Of a DNA stretch of 64,000 bases, positions 24,800-32,830 are shown piece by piece. The notes under the pieces were generated by a model. The model had not been told where the DNA came from. It ran no database searches and worked only from the letters and a program-made list of their open reading frames with translations. A program made the translations under genes and the position numbers. The stretch's first letter is position 1. Each line of letters starts with the position of its first letter. Source of the DNA: Bacteroidales bacterium (GTDB taxonomy: Bacteria; Bacteroidota; Bacteroidia; Bacteroidales; UBA932); the NCBI GenBank assembly GCA_017429475.1, contig JAFROX010000001.1, positions 372,001 to 436,000 on the forward strand. The letters run 5' to 3'.

Positions 24800-25301
24800 C
24801 TGGGGCCGCATATTGTTCTACGTCATCCTGCTGGTAATCCAGGTGGTCCTGTCCGGCTATGTTAACGTCGGACCGTACATCTACCTTTGCTGCCTGCCGC
24901 TGCTGGTAATCTATCTTCCGCTCAACCAGGACACCGGAGTGTCGATGATCATCGCGTTCATCTGCGGACTTGTGGTGGACATACTGTGCGACGGCATAAT
25001 GGGCCTGAACGCAGCCGCATCCGTGGCTCTCGCCGCAACGCGCAAACCGCTCTATGCCGCCTGCTTCAGCAAGGACAATCTCGAAAGAGCCGTCATACCC
25101 ACGATCCAGGAAGCCGGTGTGCTGAGGCACGTCAACTTCATCCTCGTGACCCTGGCGGTTTATTTCATAGTCTATATCTGCCTCGATTCCGTGGGGATGG
25201 AAAGTCTGGTGACCACCCTGCTCCGCTTCGTGCTGAGCTGCGCCGCCAACCTTGCGCTGATCCTTGCCCTCGACTATTCGATGTTCAACTCACGAAGATA
25301 A
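24789..25301 (+). CDS. mreD: Rod shape-determining membrane protein MreD
   Basis: This 170-residue protein has about five hydrophobic segments and little else, as usual for MreD. The start at 24789 (MKDSWGRILFYVILLVIQ) is chosen because it opens directly into the first helix and overlaps mreC by 11 bases; an upstream in-frame ATG at 24732 would lie deep in mreC. MreD belongs to the Rod complex. Assignment rests largely on its position between mreC and PBP2 and on the hydrophobic profile. Confidence 0.9.
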   Translation: MKDSWGRILFYVILLVIQVVLSGYVNVGPYIYLCCLPLLVIYLPLNQDTGVSMIIAFICGLVVDILCDGIMGLNAAASVALAATRKPLYAACFSKDNLERAVIPTIQEAGVLRHVNFILVTLAVYFIVYICLDSVGMESLVTTLLRFVLSCAANLALILALDYSMFNSRR

Positions 25302-25304
25302 GGA

Positions 25305-27143
25305 ATGGCACTCTCGATAAGCAGAAAGAACGTACTCATCGCCGCGATAGCGATTGCATTCCTCGCCGTTATGGCAAGGCTGTTCTACGTGCAGATCATC
25401 GAGGACAAGTACCGCATCAACGCTGAGAACAACGCCCTCAAATACAAGATCAACTACCCCGCCCGCGGCCGTATCCTCGACCGCAACGGCGAAATCATAG
25501 TAGACAACAAGATCATCTACGACCTCGAGGTGGTACCCATCGACGTGCAGCCTTTCGACACCCTGGAATTCTGCAAGATTTTCGACCTGGACCCGGAGTT
25601 CGTAAAGGAGCGCTTCGACTACTACAAGAGATACCGCAGCCGCATAGGTTTTGGTTCCGTCACCTTCCTCAAGCAGGTTCCCGGAGAGATGTACGACAAA
25701 TTCGCCGAGAAGAGCTATATGTTCCCCGGCTTTGACGCCGTGGTCCGCACTGCCCGTGAATATCCCGTCAATTCCGGCGGAAACCTGCTGGGTTACATCA
25801 GCGAGGTCGACCAGAACTTCCTCGACAGCCACGAGGGCTATGCCATGGGTGACTTTGCCGGCAAGACCGGAATGGAGATGGCCTTCGAAGACCGCCTCAA
25901 GGGTGAGAAAGGCTACGAGATCTTCCTGCGCGACGCCCACAACCGCATACAGGAACATTATGAAGACGGCATCTACGACAAGGAGGCCGTCGGCGGCAGC
26001 GACGTGATGACTACCATCGACCTTCACCTGCAGGCATACGGCCAGCAGCTGATGCAGAACAAGGTGGGTTCGGTCGTGGCTATAGAGCCTGCCACAGGAG
26101 AAATCCTGGCGATGGTTTCCAGCCCCGGTATCGACGTGTCGCAACTGGCCGAGATCAACAAATACTACTCCGACCTGATCAACGACCCCTACAAACCGAT
26201 GTTCAACAGGGCCGTCCAGTCGGCACAGCCTCCGGGCTCGGTGTTCAAGGTTGTCAACGGACTCATTGGCCTGCAGGAAGGAGTGCTCACTCCCGACACC
26301 AAATATGCCTGTCACGCCGGCTACACTTTCGGAGGTATCAGGCTCGGCTGCCACAACCACGTCTCTCCCATCGATATGTACCAGTCGCTGATGATGTCCT
26401 GCAACGCATACTACTGCTATGTGCTGCGCAACATCCTCGACAATCCCAAATATGGGAGCGTCGGCGAGGCCTTCGACAAATGGAGGGAATACGTGACCTC
26501 GTTCGGCTTCGGCACCAAGCTCGGGACTGACATCCCGTACGAACTGGCAGGAAACGTGCCCACCAGGGAATACTACGACAGGCTCCACGGGAAGGACCGC
26601 TGGAAATCACTGTCGGTCATATCGCTTTCCATCGGACAGGGAGAGCTCGGCTGCACGCCGCTCCATCTGGCCAATATGTGTGCGACCGTGGCCAACCGGG
26701 GTTACTACATCACCCCCCATTACGTAAAATATCCTCCGGGTGAAGAGGTGGACAGCACCTACACCACCCGTCACTATACTATGGTCGACCCCAAATACTT
26801 CCCTGAAGTGGTCAAGGGAATGGAGCTCGCCGTACAGGGTGGCCCCGGCGCGACTGCAAGGTCGGTGGCTATCCCCGGCATCATAATGTGCGGAAAGACG
26901 GGTACCGCACAGAACCCGCACGGAAGCGACCACTCCGTGTTTATGTGCTTCGCGCCCAAGGACGACCCCAAGATCGCAGTCGTTGCCTATGTGGAGAACG
27001 CCGGTTTCGGCGCCACCTGGGCCGCCCCCATCGCTTCTCTGCTCGTGGAGAAATATCTCAACGGGGAGATCAGCTCCGAAAGGAAATATCTCGAACAAAG
27101 GATGTTCGACGCAAACTTGTTGAGCAGGGTCAAGACGAAATAA
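25305..27143 (+). CDS. mrdA: Class B penicillin-binding protein 2 (MrdA-type)
   Basis: This 612-residue transpeptidase has an N-terminal membrane anchor (about 10-28) and a PBP dimerisation domain starting RGRILDRNGEIIVDN. In the catalytic domain, Ser312 (PPGSVFKVVNG) is the nucleophile with Lys315; SCNAYY holds the SxN motif, and Lys531 starts KTGTAQ. It cross-links glycan strands made by RodA during elongation. It is three bases downstream of mreD and three upstream of rodA, so the monofunctional synthase pair is coexpressed. Confidence 0.97.
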   Translation: MALSISRKNVLIAAIAIAFLAVMARLFYVQIIEDKYRINAENNALKYKINYPARGRILDRNGEIIVDNKIIYDLEVVPIDVQPFDTLEFCKIFDLDPEFVKERFDYYKRYRSRIGFGSVTFLKQVPGEMYDKFAEKSYMFPGFDAVVRTAREYPVNSGGNLLGYISEVDQNFLDSHEGYAMGDFAGKTGMEMAFEDRLKGEKGYEIFLRDAHNRIQEHYEDGIYDKEAVGGSDVMTTIDLHLQAYGQQLMQNKVGSVVAIEPATGEILAMVSSPGIDVSQLAEINKYYSDLINDPYKPMFNRAVQSAQPPGSVFKVVNGLIGLQEGVLTPDTKYACHAGYTFGGIRLGCHNHVSPIDMYQSLMMSCNAYYCYVLRNILDNPKYGSVGEAFDKWREYVTSFGFGTKLGTDIPYELAGNVPTREYYDRLHGKDRWKSLSVISLSIGQGELGCTPLHLANMCATVANRGYYITPHYVKYPPGEEVDSTYTTRHYTMVDPKYFPEVVKGMELAVQGGPGATARSVAIPGIIMCGKTGTAQNPHGSDHSVFMCFAPKDDPKIAVVAYVENAGFGATWAAPIASLLVEKYLNGEISSERKYLEQRMFDANLLSRVKTK

Positions 27144-27146
27144 AAA

Positions 27147-28589
27147 ATGGGTGGCAATTCTATATATCGCAAGCTTGACTGGAGACTGATAATCTATTAT
27201 CTGATCCTCGTCGTGTTCGGATGGCTCAACATCTTCTCTTCTGTCCATTCCGAGAACTCGATGCTCTTCGACTTCAGCCAGAGATATGGAATGCACTTCA
27301 TCTGGATGTGCATCGCGATAGGCATCGCAGCTGCCATCATCTTCATAATACCTTCCAAGATATACAATGCGACGGCCTGGATTTTCTATGGCCTGATGAT
27401 AATACTGCTGCTGGCCACCATCGTCATTGGGGTGGAGGTCAAGGGTTCCAAGTCCTGGATTTCGCTCGGCGGCATCCAGTTCCAGCCCGCAGAGTTCTCC
27501 AAGATCACGACCTCGCTGGCACTTGCGGCGCTGATGGGCAAGTACGGATTTATGTTCAAGAGGACGGACTGCTGGATCAAGGCCTGCGCCACCATCGGTC
27601 TTCCTATGCTGCTTATCCTGCTTGAGAAAGAGACCGGATCTATGCTGGTATACCTCGGCTTCCTGCTGGTATTCTACAGGGAAGGAATGAGCGGATGGTT
27701 CCTTCTCGCCGGCTTGTTCGCCATACTGGAATTCATTCTCGGGCTAGTGTGCTCACCTTTCGTTGCGATGCTTGTCCTCACCGGCGGTTTCATTCTGCTG
27801 TATTTCATCAAGCAGCATCAGGCGCCTCTCGGCATCATAGTCACAGCCCTTCTGATCACGTTCCTGGCCTTCCTGCCGAAGATCCTGTCAATTGACGCAA
27901 TTGCCGCCAAGAACCCTTTCAAGGCAGAAATCTGGGTTGCGCTCATTGGATGTGCGGCATCGCTCTTCATCCTTGTCAAAGACATACTGCTCAGATATAA
28001 GAACCAGTTCCTGCACTTCCTTCTTCTGAGCTATATCGTCTTCACCGGCTTCATATTCTCAGTGCAGTTCATCTTCAACAACGTGCTTCAGGACCATCAG
28101 AGAGCCCGAATCGAAGTGCTGCTCGGAATGAAGGACGACCCCAAGGGAGTCGGCTACAACGTGCACCAGTCGCTGATTGCCATCGGCTCCGGCGGTCTCT
28201 TCGGAAAAGGTTTCATGCAGGGTACCCAGACACGCTTCGACTTCGTCCCCGAACAGACCACCGACTTCATTTTCTGCACCATCGGCGAGGAATGGGGCTT
28301 TCTCGGCTCGATGGCCGTGCTCGTGCTGTATTTCCTGCTGCTGATGCGCATCCTCAACAAAGCCGAGCAGAACAACGATACCTTCACGCGTATCTACGGC
28401 TACTGTGTGGCGAGCTGCCTGCTGATGCACATATTGATAAACATCTGTATGACCATCGGACTTATGCCGGTTATCGGCATCCCCCTGCCCTTCTTGAGCT
28501 ACGGAGGATCGTCACTGCTGGCATTCACCATACTGCTGTTCATCTTCATCCGGCTTGACCTTGACCAGTGGAAATATCTTAAACAATAA
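27147..28589 (+). CDS. rodA: Peptidoglycan glycosyltransferase RodA (SEDS family)
   Basis: This 480-residue polytopic SEDS protein has the typical KGSKSWISLGGIQFQPAEFSK loop, the later GSGGLFGKGFMQGTQTRFDF with VPEQTTDFIFCTIGEEWGF, and the C-terminal GIPLPFLSYGGSS. It polymerises lipid II with PBP2. It is somewhat longer than the roughly 370-430 residues of proteobacterial RodA, the extra sequence being hydrophobic and central (about 215-310), consistent with Bacteroidota homologues as far as I recall. It ends the elongasome operon. Confidence 0.96.
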   Translation: MGGNSIYRKLDWRLIIYYLILVVFGWLNIFSSVHSENSMLFDFSQRYGMHFIWMCIAIGIAAAIIFIIPSKIYNATAWIFYGLMIILLLATIVIGVEVKGSKSWISLGGIQFQPAEFSKITTSLALAALMGKYGFMFKRTDCWIKACATIGLPMLLILLEKETGSMLVYLGFLLVFYREGMSGWFLLAGLFAILEFILGLVCSPFVAMLVLTGGFILLYFIKQHQAPLGIIVTALLITFLAFLPKILSIDAIAAKNPFKAEIWVALIGCAASLFILVKDILLRYKNQFLHFLLLSYIVFTGFIFSVQFIFNNVLQDHQRARIEVLLGMKDDPKGVGYNVHQSLIAIGSGGLFGKGFMQGTQTRFDFVPEQTTDFIFCTIGEEWGFLGSMAVLVLYFLLLMRILNKAEQNNDTFTRIYGYCVASCLLMHILINICMTIGLMPVIGIPLPFLSYGGSSLLAFTILLFIFIRLDLDQWKYLKQ

Positions 28590-28603
28590 CTAACACTATA
28601 TAC

Positions 28604-31420
28604 ATGCAACTTAATTTTGCACAAAGACACAACGGCCCCCGCGACTTTCAGGTAAAACAGATGCTTGAAACGATCGGTGTGGAATCTCTCGAAGAACTCA
28701 TCAGCCAGACGGTTCCGGCAGACATCAGGCTTGAAGCCCCGCTTGACCTCGCCCCCGCAATGAGCGAGTCGGAATATCTGACGTCGCTGAAAAAGATCGC
28801 AGCGAAGAACAAGCCCTTCCGGTCACTGATAGGTATGGGATTTTATGGCACATCTTCGCCGGCCGTGATAACACGCAACATATTTGAAAACCCCAGCTGG
28901 TACACTTCGTATACCCCTTACCAGTCTGAAATTTCGCAGGGCAGGCTCGAGGCCCTCATAGTCTTCCAGACAATGATATCCTCGCTCACCGGATTTCCGC
29001 TCGCGAACTGCTCTATGCTCGACGACGCCACTGCCGCAGCCGAAGCTATGCGTATGATGTTCAACCTGCGCAGCCGCAGTATGGTACAGTCGGGATACAA
29101 CCGACTGTTCGTCGATGAGAACGTCTTCCCGCAAGTGATTTCGGTTCTCCAGACCCGCGCCCTTCCGCTCGGAATCGAAGTGGTCACCGGCGACTATTCG
29201 AAGCGCAATCTGAGCGATCGCTTCTTCGGAGCCATCATCCAGTATCCCGCCGCCAACGGAGAGATCCGCGACTACAGCGACTTCTGCGCCACTGCCAAGA
29301 TGAATGAAGTGATGGTGACCGCTTACTGCGACCTGCTCTCCCTCGCCCTGCTCAAGGAGCCTGCAGCCTGGGGTGCCGACATCGCAGTGGGTTCTGCCCA
29401 GCGCTTCGGCCTTCCTATGGGATTCGGTGGCCCCACCGCCGGATTCATGGCCACACGCGACGAATACAAGCGCAGCCTTCCCGGCCGCATCATCGGCGCA
29501 TCCGTCGACCGTCTCGGCAACACCGGCTACCGTCTTGCCCTCCAGACCCGCGAACAGCACATCAAGCGCGACAAAGCCACGTCGAACATCTGCACCGCCA
29601 CCGCCCTTATGGCCATAATGACCGGAATGTATGCCGTATGGCACGGTCCCGAAGGCCTTCGCGAGATTGCGATGAGGATCCACGGCTATGCCAGCGACTT
29701 TGCAGCCAAGCTCCTCAAGAGCGGCTACCGCATAGTCACCGACAAATTCTTCGACACCGTGGAAGTCGCCGCCCCGAACATCGACGCCATCAGCGAGAGG
29801 GCGATCGAGGCCGGCTACAATTTCTACTACACATCCGACAACCATATACGCATCAGCTTCGACGAGCTCTACTCTGAGTCCGAGGCTGTCAAGCTCAGGG
29901 ATATCTTCAGCTGCGTGTCATCGGTGCAGGCTCAGCCCGCAAAACCGGAATTCATGGCCCGCGAGACTCCCATCCTCACCGAAAAGGTATTCAATTCTTA
30001 CCACAGCGAGACCGAGATGATGCGCTACATCAAGAAACTCGAGCGCCGCGACATCTCCCTTACCCACAGTATGATTCCGCTGGGATCCTGCACAATGAAG
30101 CTCAATGCCGCAGCCGAAATGCTGCCGCTCAGCTGGTCAGAATTCGCAGGCGTGCATCCGTTCGCTCCGCTGCCCCAGGCAGAAGGCACGATGACCCTCA
30201 TCAGGGAAGTGGAGAAAGACCTTGCCACCATCACCGGATTCGCGGCTTGCTCGCTCCAGCCCAACAGCGGCGCCGCAGGAGAATATGCAGGCCTTATGAC
30301 CATCCGCGGCTACCTCCACGCCAACGGCCAGGATTCACGCGACATAATGATACTCCCGACCTCAGCCCACGGCACCAATCCCGCGTCAGCCGCAATGGCA
30401 GGATTCAGCATCTCGCTCGTGGAATGCGACGAGAACGGCAACATCAACGTCGAACAGCTCAAGGAGAAGGTTCAGCAGGCCGGCGACAGGCTTGCCGGAA
30501 TGATGATCACCTATCCTTCCACCCACGGAGTATTCGAAGCCCGCATCCGCGAAATCGTGGCAGCCATCCACGACGGAGGCGGACTCGTATATATGGACGG
30601 TGCCAATATGAACGCCCAGGTCGGCCTCACCAACCCCGGCACTATCGGAGCTGACATATGCCACCTCAACCTCCACAAGACCTTCGCGATGCCTCACGGC
30701 GGCGGCGGTCCAGGAGTAGGCCCCATCTGCTGCACCGAAGCTCTCAAGCCCTACCTTCCCGGACATCCCGTAGTTCCGCAGTGCGGCGGCAAGGGGATGA
30801 CGGCTGTATCGGCAGCTCCTTTCGGCTCGCCGCTGCTTCTGCCCATCACCCACGCATATATAAAGATGCTCGGTCCAGACGGCCTGCGCCAGGCCAGCGA
30901 GATCGCAATACTCAACGCGAACTACATCTCAGCCAAGCTCAAGCCCGAGCTCAACACTCTCTATACCGGCACCACCGGCCGCGTGGCTCACGAGTGCATC
31001 ATTGACCTGCGCGACTTCAAGGCTGAGTACGGAGTGGATGCCACGGACGTGGCCAAACGCCTTATGGACTACGGATTCCACGCCCCCACCCTCAGCTTCC
31101 CGGTGCACGAGACCCTGATGGTAGAACCCACCGAAAGTGAGTCTCTTGAAGAGCTCGACCGCTTCGTCGAAGCCCTCAAGTCCATCGTCGCAGAGTGCAA
31201 GGACATCAAGGCAGGCAAGCTCGACGCAGAGGACAACCCCGTCAAGATGGCTCCCCACACCGCCGCCGAAGTGACTGCCGACAAGTGGACCCACCCCTAT
31301 GGAAGGGAGCTGGCTGCATATCCTCTCGAATGGATCCGAGACAACAAGTTCTGGCCTCATTCAGCCCGCATCGACAATGGCTGGGGTGACCGCAACCTCA
31401 ATCCGAAAATTATTTTATAA
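28604..31420 (+). CDS. gcvP: Glycine dehydrogenase (P protein), single-chain
   Basis: This 938-residue single-chain P protein starts with FAQRHNGPRDFQVKQML. The PLP-binding Lys692 lies in NLHKTFAMPHGGGGPG. It decarboxylates glycine and passes the aminomethyl group to the lipoyl H protein. The other cleavage-system genes (gcvT, gcvH) are not next to it, and there are only 14 bases after rodA, so no glycine riboswitch precedes it. It may be read through from the rod operon. The last codons overlap the pgk -7 box. Confidence 0.97.
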   Translation: MQLNFAQRHNGPRDFQVKQMLETIGVESLEELISQTVPADIRLEAPLDLAPAMSESEYLTSLKKIAAKNKPFRSLIGMGFYGTSSPAVITRNIFENPSWYTSYTPYQSEISQGRLEALIVFQTMISSLTGFPLANCSMLDDATAAAEAMRMMFNLRSRSMVQSGYNRLFVDENVFPQVISVLQTRALPLGIEVVTGDYSKRNLSDRFFGAIIQYPAANGEIRDYSDFCATAKMNEVMVTAYCDLLSLALLKEPAAWGADIAVGSAQRFGLPMGFGGPTAGFMATRDEYKRSLPGRIIGASVDRLGNTGYRLALQTREQHIKRDKATSNICTATALMAIMTGMYAVWHGPEGLREIAMRIHGYASDFAAKLLKSGYRIVTDKFFDTVEVAAPNIDAISERAIEAGYNFYYTSDNHIRISFDELYSESEAVKLRDIFSCVSSVQAQPAKPEFMARETPILTEKVFNSYHSETEMMRYIKKLERRDISLTHSMIPLGSCTMKLNAAAEMLPLSWSEFAGVHPFAPLPQAEGTMTLIREVEKDLATITGFAACSLQPNSGAAGEYAGLMTIRGYLHANGQDSRDIMILPTSAHGTNPASAAMAGFSISLVECDENGNINVEQLKEKVQQAGDRLAGMMITYPSTHGVFEARIREIVAAIHDGGGLVYMDGANMNAQVGLTNPGTIGADICHLNLHKTFAMPHGGGGPGVGPICCTEALKPYLPGHPVVPQCGGKGMTAVSAAPFGSPLLLPITHAYIKMLGPDGLRQASEIAILNANYISAKLKPELNTLYTGTTGRVAHECIIDLRDFKAEYGVDATDVAKRLMDYGFHAPTLSFPVHETLMVEPTESESLEELDRFVEALKSIVAECKDIKAGKLDAEDNPVKMAPHTAAEVTADKWTHPYGRELAAYPLEWIRDNKFWPHSARIDNGWGDRNLNPKIIL

Positions 31421-31425
31421 CTTTG
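31418..31425 (+). promoter_or_regulatory. -7 box for pgk, overlapping the gcvP stop
   Basis: TAACTTTG matches TAnnTTTG; its first three bases are the gcvP stop codon. The pgk ATG is 30 bases further on. No clear -33 TTG is seen at the expected distance. Confidence 0.6.
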
Positions 31426-31455
31426 CCGTCCCGACAATAACAAATCCAAAATATT

Positions 31456-32706
31456 ATGCAAAACATCTCCAGCTACGATTTCAAAGGCAAAAAGGCCATT
31501 GTCAGGGTGGACTTCAACGTTCCTCTGGATGAAAACTTCAAAATCACTGACGACACCCGCATCAGGGCTGCCATCCCCACTTTGAAGAAAGTCCTCGAGA
31601 AAGGCGGTTCACTCATCATCATGTCTCACCTCGGACGTCCCAAGGGAGTTGACAACAAATTCTCACTGAAACACATCATCTACCGTGTTGAAGAACTGCT
31701 CGGCACCAAGGTTCAGTTCGCAGACGACTGCATGAAGGCTGGAGCACAGGCTGCCGCCCTCAAACCCGGTGAAGTCCTGCTTCTCGAAAACCTCCGTTTC
31801 TACGCAGAAGAGGAAGGCAAGCCGAGAGGTCTGAAAGATGACGCTACCGACGAAGAGAAGAAAGCTGCCAAGGCCGCTGTCAAAGCCAGCCAGAAAGAGT
31901 TCGTCAAGACTCTCGCAAGCTACGCTGACTGCTACATCAATGACGCATTCGGAACTGCACACCGTGCACACGGCTCAACCGCCCTCATCGCTTCATACTT
32001 CCCGAACGACAAGATGTTCGGCTATGTGATGGAAGGCGAGATCACCGCTATCGACAAAGTGCTCGGCAACCCTGCACGTCCCCTCACCGCAATCATCGGC
32101 GGCGCCAAGGTTTCATCAAAGATCGGCATCATCGAGCATCTTCTCGACCTCGTCGACAACTTGATCATCGGCGGCGGTATGGTTTATACCTTCAAGAAAG
32201 CCCAGGGCGGCAAGATCGGCAACTCCCTCTGCGAAGATGACCAGCAGGAAGTAGCTCTCAACATCCTCGCCAAGGCCAAGGAGAAAGGCGTCAACATCGT
32301 TCTTTCCGACAAAGTCGTTGCCGCTGACGCTTTCGCCAACGATGCAAAGACCATCATCTGCGACTCTGACAACATTCCTGACGGCTTTGAAGGAATGGAT
32401 GCAGCTCCCGAGTCAGTCGAGGCTGCCAAGAAGATCATCATGGCTTCCAAGACCATCCTTTGGAACGGCCCCGTAGGCGTTTTCGAGATGCCCAACTTCG
32501 CTGTTGGCACAAACGCCATAGCACAGGCTCTCAAAGAAGCTACCGACAAAGGCGCTTTCACCCTCGTAGGCGGCGGCGACTCAGTTGCAGCTGTCACCCA
32601 GATGGGTTACGCCGACAAGGTCAGCTACGTATCTACAGGTGGTGGAGCAATGCTCGAGTACCTCGAGGGCAAAGTTCTCCCCGGCATCGCAGCCATCAGG
32701 GAATAA
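31456..32706 (+). CDS. pgk: Phosphoglycerate kinase
   Basis: This 416-residue protein begins with the PGK signature ([10 protein letters not shown]), contains MSHLGRPKG for 3-phosphoglycerate binding, and has the C-terminal GGGDSVAAV nucleotide loop. It transfers phosphate from 1,3-bisphosphoglycerate to ADP in glycolysis. An insertion rich in Lys and Ala (about 125-150, [20 protein letters not shown]) sits in the N-domain, as in other Bacteroidota PGKs from memory. It has its own promoter and strong terminator, and its codon use looks that of a highly expressed gene. Confidence 0.98.
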   Translation: MQNISSYDFKGKKAIVRVDFNVPLDENFKITDDTRIRAAIPTLKKVLEKGGSLIIMSHLGRPKGVDNKFSLKHIIYRVEELLGTKVQFADDCMKAGAQAAALKPGEVLLLENLRFYAEEEGKPRGLKDDATDEEKKAAKAAVKASQKEFVKTLASYADCYINDAFGTAHRAHGSTALIASYFPNDKMFGYVMEGEITAIDKVLGNPARPLTAIIGGAKVSSKIGIIEHLLDLVDNLIIGGGMVYTFKKAQGGKIGNSLCEDDQQEVALNILAKAKEKGVNIVLSDKVVAADAFANDAKTIICDSDNIPDGFEGMDAAPESVEAAKKIIMASKTILWNGPVGVFEMPNFAVGTNAIAQALKEATDKGAFTLVGGGDSVAAVTQMGYADKVSYVSTGGGAMLEYLEGKVLPGIAAIRE

Positions 32707-32727
32707 CGGTTCCCTTTATATTCATAC

Positions 32728-32764
32728 AAACCCCGGAAGCCGAAAGCCTCCGGGGTTTTGTTTT
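32728..32764 (+). terminator. Intrinsic terminator after pgk
   Basis: AAACCCCGGA (from 32728) pairs with TCCGGGGTTT (ending 32758), with an AGC/GCC inner part around a CGAAA loop. It is followed by TTTTG and TTTT to 32764. It cleanly separates pgk from the surface-protein cluster. Confidence 0.9.
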
Positions 32765-32775
32765 CGGCACTGCGG

Positions 32776-32806
32776 TTGATGATTCTAAATAATTATAGTA
32801 CCTTTA
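32776..32806 (+). promoter_or_regulatory. Promoter for the Big2/repeat lipoprotein gene cluster
   Basis: TTG at 32776-32778 and TACCTTTA at 32799-32806 are 20 bases apart, a near match to TTG-N19-21-TAnnTTTG with one mismatch at the end of the -7 box. The ATG follows at 32831. Confidence 0.55.
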
Positions 32807-32830
32807 TAAGTTGGATTAAATCATTTCCCG

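Noticed and set aside
25290-26588. 432-codon open frame opposite PBP2
   Set aside because: Antisense to the intact PBP2 gene; composition is rich in Val/His/Asp as expected of a mirrored coding frame.
28590-28603. Glycine riboswitch before gcvP
   Set aside because: Only 14 bases separate rodA and gcvP, far too short for the aptamer.
28823-29845. 340-codon open frame opposite gcvP
   Set aside because: Antisense to intact gcvP; no promoter box or family signature.
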